Below, piece by piece: positions 1 to 12,172 of a stretch of DNA of 64,000 bases; positions within the stretch are counted from its first letter, which is position 1, and every line of letters begins with the position of its first letter. This DNA comes from Cryptomeria japonica (Eukaryota; Streptophyta; Pinopsida; Cupressales; Cupressaceae): positions 332,801,427 through 332,865,426 of the forward strand of contig NC_081414.1 of NCBI RefSeq assembly GCF_030272615.1, written 5' to 3'. The notes beneath the pieces were generated by a model. The model had not been told where the DNA came from. It made no database searches and was given only the letters and a program-made list of their open reading frames with translations. The translations under genes were made by a program, and so were the position numbers.

Positions 1-1592
1 TGACTACAATAAGAATTACTCAATTCTATGGTGGAAGATATCTTAGGCATCATGGGTTCGACAATATTAAGATATACGACTAAATCATGATCATTGGAAA
101 AGACATCCAATTCAGGGTTTTCTAGGTTATCCCAGTCAATTAATTCTGAATGAAGCAGGGGTAAATCATAGTCATCGTCATTATTAGGTGTTTCAAGGTT
201 CATGAAATAATAGTCATAATTTGGTGAAGATTATTTAATATCATAGATAGAACTCTCTTGAGGATAGTCTCTCCCAAGTGCTCTCCAATTAGCTCTAGCG
301 AAATTAGGATTGGCATTTTGTGAGTCACAATCAAGTGACTCTTCATCTAACATTTGTCCCTCAAATGAATGGATTATATCACCACATACATCTTTGATAC
401 TACGATTTCCTTCTTGATTAAATTCAATAGATTCATTTGTATCTTGATGTTGACATACTTGTGCACATGACATAGAGGATTCTTTTGCTATCTTCTGTCT
501 TCTCTCGAAGTCAGCTTCTTCTGGACTAATAGTCAATCCTGCTTGACTATCTATTGGTTCTTCCATGGTTCTTCCATACCTTTGTATTTCTTTCTCAACA
601 TTTGATAGAAATCTGATATTTTGTTGATCTTCTAATATTTGATCAATAACTGTTTGTATTTCTTGTGGTATTACTTCTTGTTCTTTTTCACCCTCTTTCT
701 TTTGTTGTTTTGCATATGCCTCTTTCCTCTAAATTCTAATTTCTTCTTGTCTTCTTTCCAATTCTATTCTTTTTTTTGTGAAAGATGAGTCTTCATTTGT
801 AATAGTTGCTTGTTCTTTATCCTTTTCTTCACCTGATACACCAGATGATATATCTGGACCCCATTTATATTCGTTTGAATTTGTCTCTAAACCATTGTCT
901 AGAATTACACCACTATATCTAACAAGAATATTATATGGTGAGAAAAGTTCTATGATTTTGGCCATTTGTTCTTTCACTGCTTCTGGAATATCTTGATTAG
1001 ATTCAAAACTTGTTTGTATTCCTTGAACTTGTTTGCAAAATTCTTCTTCTCTTTTGATTGCAAGTTCTTCTTGTTGTTTCTCATATTCTTCTTGTTTTTG
1101 TTTGTTGGCTACTATTTTTGCTTCTTGGTGTAGCTTTTCTTGCCATGGTTCTTCTTTAGAGATTGTTTTTTTTCTCCACCTTGGATGTTGATAATTGTGT
1201 TGCTTTTGCTTTGATTTAGGATATCCAAGTCCTTATTTATATTCTTTAGATTGTGTGTGAGGACAAATAGGTTCCGAAATACCTTCTCGTCACTTACCAA
1301 TTGGTCATTTTCCTTCATATCCCATTTTTTGCATGAACTTATAACCATTACCCTATTGTTCTATGGGAATATTGACTTCTGCAACTGTTGCTATAGTTTC
1401 ATTTTCATCTTTGTACAACCAACTAAGAATGTCTTTGTCTTCGGTTTCTTCTACAAGTGTTCCAGCTCTAACAAATGCTCCATCAAACATTTCCACCGAG
1501 TTTTCTGAGATCCATGACTGAACATTTGTAGGCTTTCCATATGATTTAGGTGAAAGTGAAAGCTATGTAAAGAATATTTTCCAATTCCTTCA
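1..1592 (-). pseudogene. post-protease region of Tat-like polyprotein, charged coiled coil
   Basis: Minus-strand reading frames with intervening stops continue directly from the protease. They are rich in Lys, Glu and Gln through about 600-1500 and turn acidic towards the left edge (Asp/Glu-rich near 60-560). The longest open piece is 231-566, 111 codons. No reverse transcriptase motif appears before the window ends, so this is probably the spacer that separates protease from RT in this branch of gypsy elements. No catalytic motif is visible and its function is unknown. Placement relies on continuity with the protease and on composition. Confidence 0.5.
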
Positions 1593-2183
1593 TCATTTAG
1601 TTTGAGTTTTTTTCTCAAAGGTTTCCCATAATTTTTCTTGAATTTCTTTGGTGGGATAGACCGATTCTCTGTTATGTGGAACTCTTGTATCTTGTGTTGG
1701 TTTTAGATTATTGCAATATTGACCGAAGTTTGCGACTATAGTGAATTCTTGTCCCTCATGAGGAAACTTTACAAACTGGTGATATGTAGAAGGAACTGCT
1801 TGCATGTCGTGAATCCATGGTCTTCCCAGAATAATGTTATAAGATAGATTCAATTCTAAAACCTGGCATAATGTATTCCTTTCCACATGTCCTATTTTGA
1901 TTGGTAACACCATAATTCATTTATAAGAACGCTCTTCTTCATCATAAGCCTTAATAGTTATTTTCTTCTTTGTATTTACTGCATTTTCTGAATATCTCAA
2001 AGCCTTTATTAAACTTAATGCACAAATGTTTAAGCTAGCTCCACCATCTATGAGTATGCGTTTGACATCAGTTTTATGAATGGTGACTTCAACATGTAAG
2101 GGAGCATTATGAGGATGTTGCAAGGATGCATCATCATTTTCAAAAAATGATAAGCAATGAGGGGATATAAGGTGTCCCACCAT
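1593..2183 (-). pseudogene. retropepsin-like protease domain of gypsy element
   Basis: Two adjacent minus-strand frames make up one aspartic protease. The upstream piece (1917-2183) holds ILIDGGASLNIC, where the usual D-S/T-G catalytic triad reads D-G-G. The downstream piece (1593-1913) holds YNIILGRPWIHDMQAVPS, the conserved second half of plant gypsy proteases. A stop at about 1914-1916 separates them. In a live element this domain cleaves the Gag-Pol precursor inside the virus-like particle. The stop and the altered triad argue that this copy is inactive. Confidence 0.8.
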
Positions 2184-4122
2184 GTTTTAGAAGTGATCCA
2201 CATCCAGGTCTTTTGAAATTGTTGTTTCCATTAGAGCTTTTTCCAAAATTTCCTTATGCATAGGTGAAACTTTTAGTAGCTCTAAAATTGATATTTAAGC
2301 GGGTATCCTTTGTAATTGTTCCACTAAGTTGTATTGTCATGAAGTGGATGTTGATTCATTTGTTATACCCAGAAATGTAACCTTCACTTTTCTTCTTGTA
2401 ATAATGTTGATTGGTTATGAAGGTGTGTTATCTTTAACGATGATGACATTTACCACATCATCATACATATAAGTGTAATTTACTTTAGCTTTTCCTTTGT
2501 CATCTTTTGATTTAAATTGCTCACCTTTTTCATAGTGTGGAAGTGGAGTTTTGAATGCTAGATGTGATTCATTCATCTTATGACTATCCATTGTGATAGT
2601 TCTATTATCGATTAAATCTTGAATAAGGTGCTTCAATCTTTGACAATCATTAGTTTGGTGTCCTTTGTTTTGATGGTAATTGGAAAAATGATTGTCATTC
2701 CACTAATTAGGTTTGACTTGAGGTTCATAATTTCTTGCTTCTGGTAAAGTAATCAATTTATTTGCAAGAAGAGATTTCAAAGCTGATTCTAAGGGTTCTC
2801 CAATGTTTGTGAATTTCTTGCAAGGATTGGAGAAGAAAGACTTGGATTTACTATTCTCTTGATTGTTATTGCTTGGTATTTGACTTGATAAGTTGAAGAT
2901 TGGTTGTTATTTGGTAGCATTACTATCATCATTTCCTCCATTGGTAACATTCCTATTCTTTGACCAGAATTTAGGTTTGTCATTGTTATTGTTGTTGTTG
3001 TTATGATTGTTATTGTAGGAATTGTTATAAAGTTTTAACTCTCATTTCTTTACCATTGCAACTTCTATTTTTAGACCATTTTCAATCATCTTGGCAAAAG
3101 AAGGAGGACATTGCATTTTAAGATGGTAACTCATTTCACTGATAAGGTTGTCAATGAATATGTCCATTTTCTCTTGATCGGGTACATCTCTTGGATATCT
3201 ATTGAACATTCATTTCCGTTGTTGTAAAAAGAACATGAAAGATTCACCATTAATTTTCTTGATGTTACATAAATCTAGCATTGTTATCTCATTTCTTACA
3301 TTGTAGGAGTATTGTGAGATAAATCTATTCACAAGTTCTTCAAAAGATTTAACTCCAAATGGTAGTCTTGAGAACCTTTCCATTGATTGTTCATTTAAAC
3401 TCCTAGGGAATAGACACATCAGGTAAGTTTCATCATGTGCAAAATTCCCTTATGCGATCTTGAGGATCAGATTTCCCATCGTATTTATCATATTTAGGGA
3501 TTTCACAATGTTGTGGGAATGGTATCACGTTTAAACTTTTGTCAAAAGGATATGGACAGATGTCCTCTAATGAATATTTCTTGGAACTCGTCCCATTCTG
3601 CATATCTTGTATTTGTTGTTGTAAGGTTTTCATTTGTTGAGCAAGAGTTAACAAAGGATTATCCATATGGGTTTTCCTTGTATCCTCATAAGTTCTTCTA
3701 TCACCATGCTCTCTTCTTGTACCATCATGGTCTTTTCTTGTTTTATCTCCTCTTGTTTCATCATGATTTACTCGATTTACATCCTCATTATTTGGATCAT
3801 CTATGTTCTGATTGTTACTCATCTCTGCATCTTGTTTCAAACTTTCTAGGTTAAAGTCTTGTGGCAATTTAGCTCCTGATTTTGCCAACATTAGAAGGTA
3901 TTTTTCCTTTTGTTTTTCCAATAAATTTTCCATTAGTTTGTCAAATTTAAAATCTTGTTCAAGGTCTCTAATGGTGTTATTGACCGCTTCTTCATCAACA
4001 TTTGTGTATCCAAAAGTTTGAAACATTGAATTATCTTCTTCCATTTGTTTTTGTTGTTTTCTGAATTTCTCGTATAGAGCTCTAGTCCAAATTGGCATGT
4101 GATTGATTTGAAAACTTCTCAA
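2184..4122 (-). pseudogene. gag of Tat-like gypsy element, broken
   Basis: The minus-strand frame opens at 4122 with an N-terminal charged segment (229 codons to 3433), followed by a capsid-like core at 3210-3419 (RFSRLPFGVKSFEELVNRF, typical of retrotransposon gag). An Asn-rich stretch lies near 2970-3040, and a knuckle-like segment reading YHQNKGHQTNDCQRLKHLI lies at about 2620-2690. At least five stops or frame breaks interrupt it. Gag would form the particle shell that packages the element RNA. The gag is continuous with the protease to its left, as in other gypsy elements. Confidence 0.75.
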
Positions 4123-4819
4123 TTTTTTAGCCTTCTAAATATAACTCAATAAGTGATTATTGGTTTAAGAAGATAAGATTTATTGATTTTACCACTATTA
4201 TTGGTGTGTTGTGATAAAGCATCTTGTTGTTGAAAGGCACGTGCTTGCAAAAGTTCTTCACCAAATTCTATCTCCTAACCACGTAAATAGTGACAAAAAT
4301 GGTGTAGGAATTTCCTATGCTTTAACAAGATCTTGCAATAGATATACAAGAATCTTATCCTCTTCTAAGTAGCCTTATAACTGGGTTTTCTTTTCTTAAG
4401 ACGATATTTAAAAGTCATATAAGCATATGATGGTTTACAAGTTTTCTTGATTCTAGTGTGAGTGCAATTATGATTTTGATATAACCTAGGTTCAAAATAG
4501 GAACGATATATCCAAGATAATGAATAAAAGGTGGATATGATCAAGTTTCGTGATAGAGGATTCGATATATCCTAATGAGAAACTGATAATGATGTTGATT
4601 TTTTTGCACTTAAGATGGTTGAATCACTTAACTTGTTGTGAATTGTATGCTTATGAAGCCTTTGGATGTAGCCTACTTGATTGATAAAACTTGATTATCG
4701 GACTAGTTTGAAGGTTTGTGATAGTTTAAAGACAACTCTACTTGAAAAGGTTATTTGAAACTAGTTTTGAATTTTTGGTCTAATATGCATAAATGCCATC
4801 TGTCTCAGATGAGAGAAAA

Positions 4820-5050
4820 CATTTGCGCTAGCCTTTTTGTCAAAATATCTAACTTGTGGGACAAATGCGCTATTCTATTGCTTCAAAGCACTTCTCTGTG
4901 ATACTAAAAGCAGAAAACTATATTACAAAAGCACAAATATGTTGATCAAATGCATGAAACTATGACATAAAAGCATTTTGTTGTTGTTAAAATGCGCTAT
5001 TTTGTACAACAAATGTGTGGTTCTGCACAACAAAAGCGTTGTTCTGACTG
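4820..5050. repeat. degenerate GCGCTAT-type short repeat cluster 1
   Basis: Irregular recurrences, every 15-35 bases, of a motif close to (A)AAAGCGCTATTCT: for example AATGCGCTATTCTATTGC at 4864, AAATGCGCTATTTTGTAC at 4989 and AAAAGCGTTGTTCTGAC at 5033. The copies vary from each other, as in an old, diverged tandem array. Confidence 0.5.
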
Positions 5051-6059
5051 TGTTACAAGGATTTTTCAATTTTTCTAGCAAGTTGTCAGATTTTTGCTCA
5101 TTTCTAGATAATGATTTTTTCAAGTTTTTGACCATGCTGGGCACATTATGGACATAAAAGACACAATGTTTGAAAAACAATATGCACAAGCAATCATGAA
5201 TCCTATGGTAGGCCGAGACAATAATTGTTGAATCTCACATGGGGTTTCCTCTGAGGCTACGCTATTCAGAGCGGATATTTAGATGATTGACCCTACCAAA
5301 TCCACCCTCGGCACTCACTTCTCTGGGGCAACCAAGCACTAGTTTCCATGAAAAATCCCAATGGAAAACTTCATATCTCTAATAAGAACCGTATGTTTGT
5401 GAGCTGCTTTAGAGGTCCGACCTCCTGCACTAGCAATTAGAAGGATTTTGGCAACTAGTACAAGTGGTTTTTAATAAAGGATTACGGTCCTGAGGCCATA
5501 GATGCGGAACTCTACACTCTATAAATACAAAAGGATCCCAACCTATAGAGGTTACGCTCCATGGGGTTTATGGGAAAACATAGTGTCGGTATGAACTAAT
5601 CAGCACATGTTGTTTATGACTTTTATCACAAACATGATTTATTTAGAGTGGATCAGAAGGACTTGGTATTAGCCCATTTCCACTTGGGTCATTCCCCTCT
5701 CACTAGCCCCCTCAAGGAAGCTCGGGAAGGAAGGCCCTCTAAAGATTACACATAAAAGAAAGTAGGTCTGGTTTTCTGATCACCGTATGAGGGTGAGAGC
5801 ATACTTGCCTACTACTTCAACAAGCACAAAAGACAAAAGTTTATTTTAAGCCTTCTAATAATCTATGTGCCACTACTTTAATAAAAACACTCAAATTCAA
5901 GTTGCATGTTGTTGATTTATCCTCCTAGTTAAGCTAGATGAGAAAGATATGATGTTTTACTTTCCAAAATTCTCCTAATTAACTAGATGTGAATAAATGC
6001 ATGAAATTTTCTTAAAAAATAGCCCTGCAAAGATTGTTAGTTTTCCATTTGTAAAAAAA

Positions 6060-6325
6060 TCAAATTTTAAGCACTGTCAGGACATAAGCGCTATCCTAAT
6101 AAGAAAAAATGCTAACCTAAAAGACAAAAGCACTATCCTAGACAACAAAAGCTCCAAGCTGTACAAAAAAAGCGCTATCCTATTGCTTAATTGTGTGAAT
6201 TCATGTTTAAAAGCGCTATTTTATTTAACACAGGCATTAATCTAAGCAACACAAGTGCTAACCTATCTAACAAAAGTGCTATCGAATTTCACAAATGCAT
6301 AAAACTGATTTACAAAAGCATTAAA
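6060..6325. repeat. degenerate GCGCTAT-type short repeat cluster 2
   Basis: The same motif family as at 4820-5050, again spaced about 18-30 bases: AAGCGCTATCCTAATAAG at 6086, AAAGCACTATCCTAGAC at 6127, AAAGCGCTATCCTATTGC at 6169 and AAAAGCGCTATTTTATT at 6210, with further decayed copies to about 6320. No reading frame supports a coding role. Confidence 0.55.
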
Positions 6326-6377
6326 CTAGCTCTGTGAGAATAAGGCATGATATTAGAAAGATAAGTTTGAGGCCTGA

Positions 6378-6395
6378 GCCCCATGGTGGGCACCA
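6378..6395 (-). other. primer binding site of Tat-like element
   Basis: The minus strand reads TGGTGCCCACCATGGGGC. This closely resembles the TGGCGCCCACCGTGGGGC type of primer site known from Tat-group gypsy elements, with transitions that fit decay at methylated CpG. It lies a few bases inside the inferred LTR end (TG on the plus strand at 6403). Confidence 0.65.
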
Positions 6396-6402
6396 AAAAT
6401 AT

Positions 6403-7190
6403 TGAGGTTAAAGTTTAACTCCAAAGAAATGTCCTGAAACTTGTTAGTCCATCATAAAATATAAAAATAAAAGCTACAGGAAACTTAACTTCAACCAATG
6501 AAGTAACATGAAGTAAATGAAATAAACAAGATTATACCTTCCATGATTTACACCTCATTGTGTCCTAGCTCTATTGTTCTTGGTTGCAAGTAATTTTCTC
6601 TCTGACAAGCACTGATAGCTTCCAAGATGGCATATGAAGAATGGAATGATAGTTAACTGATACTATGATATACATATGCAAATGATTTAAGCTAACATGA
6701 TATTATGCTACGAAATAAATTCTAAAATTGTTAATTGCTTCAAACTTAAATTCATGGATGCAAGATAAAGACTCTTAGAATGACTATATGATTAGATATT
6801 AGTCTATTAGTTTCAAAATGTCTTAGGATACCTCTTTCTATAGTTTTTTGAGTGCATGAGATTAGGTGGGAGAGATCAAGGGTCATGATCGAATCTTGCA
6901 AATTGGAAGGCTATGCGCAAGAAGTTGAAGGTTGAGAGAAAGGGGAAGGAGAAGACAAGTGTCACTAATCTCACCTTGACTGAGTTGAAGACCTGAGAGG
7001 ATATAGGATAGTTGGAGAAGATGTAGGAATGAGAGGACAAGTGGACTCAAGTCCTCCTAAGATATAGGGATGTTGGAGAGAATATAGAAGAAAGTTAGGA
7101 AATATGTGTATGCACACAATATTTCATTTATTTTGGAAGTTAGAGTTAAGTGGTTAATTAATGATTTAATTTAATTTAATTTTTTTTAAT
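6403..7190 (-). repeat. 5' LTR of Tat-like element (outer limit unclear)
   Basis: The plus strand begins with TG next to the primer site, which is the minus-strand CA end of an LTR. The sequence is AT-rich and non-coding. The outer end could not be fixed: from about 7200 the sequence belongs to a different, copia-type LTR. Confidence 0.45.
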
Positions 7191-7199
7191 TTATAGAAT

Positions 7200-8870
7200 T
7201 AATAGAATTAATTGAGACATATATAGCATGAAAATATAAACATACAACAAATCACACAATGAACACTAGATATGACTTGGAAAACCCAAGAAGGGAAAAA
7301 CCACGGAGAATGTTAGTTCTCAATATAAAACACTAGTTAAGGTGATACCAGTTAAGGTGATTTTACAAAGAGTGGTTCACTACTAGAATGCTCACTGTAG
7401 GAGGGCTCACTGCCCAAAAAAAAGGCTCATTGTTGAAGAAAGAGAGAAAGAAAGAAATAATCCACCACTATATCATAAACTACAAAACCTGACTACATCT
7501 GGTGTCTCAATACCAACACACTCTCACATATCACCAATAGATAGATCTTTCCTTTCCAATCTCACATATCTTCAAAAACAATGCCACACTTTTTCTATTC
7601 TAACATAATTAGATCATCCTCATATAAATACTATCTTCTGAGAAGAATAATCTTCCAAGTTAGCCAAGACAGAGATCTAAAATAGGTCAACCCTAAACAT
7701 TCTGGTGGTGAGAAGGAATGAGAAGTAGACCATACCACAACACACATAAATGGTCAGATCAACACATTACAATTATTACAAATTTGGGACCCAAATCATG
7801 ACTCACACACTACACCAAAAAACCAATACACATCCTTGAATTCTAGATTAAATCGGGACTCAAAAACTCATTTCTCAATATATGAATATCACTAATAAAT
7901 ATCATATCCAATAACCAGAGATATTCAAATCTCCAAGAACATGACTAATCCATTAACACATCTTCTAGAGCACCAAAGATTCTAGGGATACATATTTCCG
8001 ATCACCAACACTGAGAACATCAATGACAACCACTCATAACACTCATGATCATCAACAACACATTTACAACAAGACACACTTACCCAAAAGATATTCCAAC
8101 AATCATATCACATGCTACAATCATTGAAGAAAATACAATAATAAAAACATTCAAGGTCAGCCTGACTCAGAATGATCATAACTTCAAAATTCCACAAGAA
8201 CACGCTACCAAAGAATATGATCCATCTAAGCATAGAAACAGTTAAAAACATGAACAACAAATCATCAACCATGATTAACATTAGATATAAAAAGTCGAAG
8301 GCAAACTAGAGCTCATAGAACTTTCAAACACTACACATTTGAATATATCTTTGTAGAACAACATCCACAACATGACTTCGAGAGCACCAAAGCTAGAATA
8401 TAACAATATTTTGCAATAATAACCAACACATAAAAAATGTGCTATCATATCTACAATGAGACAAGAATGTGGAGCACTACAATCATGTCAACTATCAAAT
8501 GAATATCACTAGAATGCAATATCATTAAAGCATATACATCTGGAGCATGAAACTGATTGCCATGACAAAAAACAAATACTAGACACTAAGAGAAACATAT
8601 CCACGAACTGACACTGCACAATTTTGGAGCAATAGTCTGCCGAAAGAGTATACTTACAACCAATGTTGACTGCTTTTCATTCTTACATACATATCTTCCA
8701 CTATTCTGCACTGCCAACATTCTGCATACTCATCATACATTACAAACACTATATATTGCAATATTTGGACCAATCTGAATCACCAGGATTTACATAAATG
8801 ATAACCAATTAAACATTTCTAATATGTCTACCCTTTTAATCACTTTGAGAACATAGATCAAAGAAATTGG
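7200..8870 (-). repeat. copia-type LTR remnant, minus orientation
   Basis: On the minus strand, 7270-7330 reads GGTTTTTCCCTTCTTGGG followed by GTTTTCCAAGTC, the conserved late-LTR block of the copia-type LTRs elsewhere in this window (compare 41690-41760 on the plus strand). Further right, 7500-8780 is homologous to the reverse complement of 10450-11200, including a shared stretch at about 8150-8215 and another at 8535-8700. It has no believable ORF; the 66-codon frame at 8045 is shared LTR sequence. The boundaries are approximate. Confidence 0.55.
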
Positions 8871-10440
8871 GAGTTATTTTTTCCCTTCTAATATTTTAAA
8901 CCCTTCCTAAAATCTCTTATCCAAAAGATAAAAGACTTTATGTGGGGCATTTTTACATGAAGGAAAAATTTGGTAACAATAATCACCATTTGTACATTAT
9001 AAGTTTATGCTTATCCATTTCATATCACCTTTGTTTGAAAACATTCTTGACCACTATTTGATCACTACCCTTTCCTTTATTGCCAATGTCAGTATAGTGT
9101 ATATCATTGTTTTGATGTTTTAATAGTTAGTAATATTTCTGTATATCTCTATTAATAATCATGATCATTCAAGGACAATGAACTCTAAAAGACAATCACA
9201 ACTCTTCTTTAAAATAGTCATTGAAGTTTGAAGAATAGTGACTAAAATCAACAAACCCTTGAAGAACTATGGAAAACTTTGAAAAATAGTGGAAACCTTT
9301 TCTTAGAACAGTGGATGAAACCTAAAACCTTAAAAACAAACCCATCAAGAGTGACTATGGATGTTTTCTATCTATAAACTATTTAATTGGGGTTTTGAAG
9401 TCTAATCTTGATAAATTGTTTAGTATTTCTTCTAAATGCTATTTATCTAGTGGTTTACATAACTTGTCTATATTTCTAAGTCAGACAACTTGTAAAATGT
9501 ATAATTGTCGGCATGGGGATGAAATAGAATTGCTATTGACATTTGTTATTGTTATGGACGCGTATTGTAGCACATACTCTATCTGATGCGTGTACCTGAA
9601 AAAAATGTTTTGGCATATAAGTATTGCAACTACTTGCATGGGAAATAAAGCTAGTTTGGAGAGGACTTTGAGACTTCTAAAAAGGCAGGCAATGAATTCA
9701 AATTTTTTTGTAACAAATTTGAAGTTAGTGAGGTCCTCTACAGAAAATTTAGAGGTAATTTGAAACCCTCATTGCCAAAAGAAAGATGGTAGAAACCTAT
9801 AATTCATAATACACATGAACAAGTAACTGCAAATACAAATTAATATATCCTTGATATATCAATCATACACAAAATAGGAGATAATTTCAAGCTGATTATA
9901 TTCATTTCTTTCAATTTTTGATTGTGTATACAATTCTTTGTAAGACAATAAAAAATTTGCAATCTTCCTCTATAACCCAAAAATATTAGTACCTATGCAA
10001 TCTACCCACCTAAGATAAATTTTTTAAAACCCCTACAAATGGTGTTGAATTCCTTCCTATATAGAATGAAGGAGCAAACAAGCTTTGAGCCAAATGTACA
10101 CATGTCAAAATTTGACTCCTCTAGGATATAATATGCCTAGACATTTTTACATATTCATAAAGTAACCGCATTCTTAGAGGAAGAGGTGAAGATAACCACT
10201 TTATCCTTCATACTGACATTTCATGATATTGTTAATTAAAAGTTTTGATGTGTCACACCACCTTGATAACCACTTTCCTTAAGGATAAAATTTGTTGATT
10301 GAAAACCACATGACCAACAATGATGTAAAAAGCATATAAGCAAAGAAGGAGAAACTAATTGCAATTGAAAACCAACCAACATGAATACCAAGGAATGAAA
10401 AAATCATGTGACTAAAAGATCAATGTTCAAATTATATTCA
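8871..10440. other. no recognisable gene
   Basis: AT-rich sequence with only short, unsupported reading frames (for example 63 codons at 9395). I see no transposon motif, RNA gene or coding signal. It separates two oppositely oriented LTR remnants of one family. Confidence 0.4.
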
Positions 10441-10444
10441 ATCT

Positions 10445-11201
10445 CTTTTAACTTAGCGTAAGGTGCTAGAAATACTTGATTGGTTGTCATTGATGTCAAA
10501 CCAGGTGATTCGGATTGGTTCGGATATGATGCAAAATAGTGGAAGATAGGTATAAATGTATGAAAGGAAGTCAATAGTGGTTGTAAGTATGTTGTTGGTA
10601 TATTCTTTTAGTAGACTATTTCTCCAAAATTGTGTAGTGTCAATCCATGGATATGTTTCTGAGTTTTGGTGTTGGTTGTGAGAATTAGTTTTATGCTCTA
10701 GATGTATATGCTTTATTGATAATGGAGTCTGGTGGTATTTAATGGACAAAGTTTAGGATTCCAATGCTTCACATTGTTGTCTCATTGTAGAAATGATAGC
10801 ACATTTTTTGATATGTTAGTTGTCATTTCTCAAGATTGATGTATTAAATTTTTAGTTCTTTGGAAGTCGTTCTCTGGATGTTGTGCTCCAGAGATATATT
10901 CAATTATGCTATGTTTGATAAATCTATGTGCTCCAGTTTTCCTCTATTTTTTTATTTCTAATGATAATCCTTTTGATGATCCGTTGTTCATGTCTAACTA
11001 TTCCCATGCTAAGGTGGATCATGTTCTTTATGCTTGGAAATGTGTTCTTGTGGAATTTTGAGGTTATGTTCATTCTGGGTCAAGCTGACCTTGAATGCAA
11101 TTATTATTATTTTTTCTTTGGTGATTGTAGTGTCTGATCTAATGATTGGAGTATCTTTTGGGAAAGTGTATTGGAGGATGACTTGATGTATATTATTATT
11201 G

Positions 11202-11203
<2 letters not shown>
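10445..11203 (+). repeat. copia-type LTR remnant, plus orientation
   Basis: The reverse complement of this stretch aligns by eye with 8060-8800: both contain a block around CAATTTTGGAG and a block around TCAGCCTGACTCAGAATGA. It is therefore the same LTR family in the opposite orientation. It is truncated on the right by a compound microsatellite. Confidence 0.5.
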
Positions 11204-11286
<83 letters not shown>

Positions 11287-11308
11287 CATATATATATATA
11301 TACATATA
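11204..11308. repeat. compound (AC)n(AT)n microsatellite
   Basis: About 70 bases of uninterrupted AC repeat are followed by about 35 bases of AT repeat with two AC interruptions. It abuts an LTR-start sequence (GGCAATTGACACTCATCC at 11310). Cys/Val repeat ORFs across it are artefacts of the dinucleotide. Confidence 0.95.
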
Positions 11309-12158
11309 TTGGCAATTGACACTCATCCGGTAAATTGTTACAATTAATTAACTGTATAAATACCAGTTTTGACTCTTTGGAGAAGACTGCTACTCATAAA
11401 GTTTTGGATAAATTTAAGGATGTGAGGATACAAACATTCCAGAAGATGATTTAGGATGATAGAGTGAGATTGAATAAGAGATTGCATATTATTTCTGACA
11501 CATTGTTAGAAGGCAGTAAACTATACAAATCTTGCCTAATTTTGCCTAAATACACTATAGATATTGACAAATAGATAGGTATTTAGTAGGGCAATCTTGC
11601 TAGCATTTCACAATCCTTTGATCCAAATGTAACTTTAACCAGAAGTGTTGAAGGGAAGATTATATCTCTAAATGATCAGATCTCAAGCCTCCAAGAAGAT
11701 AAGGACAAAAATTTGAGAAAAGTAGATGAACTCTAGAACCCGATTGCCCCTCGGTTGGACACTATGTTGAGTAATAAGGAAGATTGTATGAAGGAGATGG
11801 CCCGACATGTGTCATCTGACCTAAGGGAATTAGATATTCATGCTACTATATTTAGTGCATTTATCACAGTTCAGATAACATGAAGAGCGGGTGGGATACT
11901 CACCTAGGATTTTTGAAGACTATTTATGTTGATATCTTCAAGTATTTGTAAAGTTGTTGGTGAATATCTCTGTATATATGTGTTAGATAGACCCCATCTT
12001 TGGCAGTTTTGTCAAAGGGGGAGAGGTACGGTGAAAAATGTACAGTATTGAAGAGTGGAATTCTTTGTCTAAGGGGGAGCCTTAGAAATTATTTTGATTC
12101 TTTTGAACTGGTATACAGTACTCAACACAACCATTTTTTACAAGTGTTGCCATCAATG
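11309..12158 (+). pseudogene. C-terminal relic of ORF2 from a pol-less copia-type element
   Basis: The first about 20 bases repeat the start of the LTR found at 12173. From about 11390 a plus-strand frame with several stops reads as a charged helical protein (LTRSVEGKIISLNDQISSLQ near 11640-11700). It lies just upstream of a polypurine tract and 3' LTR, the same place that the ORF2 C-terminus takes in element B (57840-58339). The similarity is in position and character, not in clear residue identity. The 3' untranslated part has the GGGGGAG motifs typical of this family at about 12017 and 12072. Confidence 0.45.
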
Positions 12159-12172
12159 CCAAAGGGGAAGAT
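12159..12172 (+). other. polypurine tract
   Basis: GCCAAAGGGGAAGATTG precedes TGTTGGCAATTG. The wider context GTTGCCATCAATGCCAAAGG is nearly identical to the sequence just before the 3' LTR of element B at 58893. It would prime plus-strand DNA synthesis. Confidence 0.7.

Larger units (their letters stand above)
4123..6377 (-). other. untranslated leader of Tat-like element
   Basis: No convincing reading frame occurs between the primer binding site and gag. The 2.2-kb leader contains two clusters of a degenerate motif around AAAGCGCTATCCT, annotated separately. Leaders of this length are known in Ogre-type elements. A conspicuously different, less AT-rich block lies at about 5210-5800; I cannot assign it. 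Confidence 0.45.
1..7190 (-). mobile_element. Tat/Ogre-like Ty3/gypsy retrotransposon, 5' part, degenerate
   Basis: Read on the minus strand, this stretch gives an LTR end (from 6403), a primer binding site, a leader of about 2.2 kb, a gag, an aspartic protease and a long post-protease region that runs off the left edge. Reverse transcriptase, RNase H and integrase are not in the window. The protease-end motif GRPWIHDMQAVPSTYHQ and the long leader are typical of the Tat branch of plant Ty3/gypsy elements. All reading frames carry stops, so the copy is dead. The right limit of the LTR, set near 7190, is approximate, because I could not find a clear TG start there. Confidence 0.75.

Noticed and set aside
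9395-9586. 63-codon plus-strand ORF
   Set aside because: No domain, no conserved copy and composition like the surrounding AT-rich DNA.
11009-11326. Minus-strand ORFs with Cys-Val and Ile-Tyr repeats
   Set aside because: Translation of the (AC)n(AT)n microsatellite and LTR sequence; no start or codon evidence.
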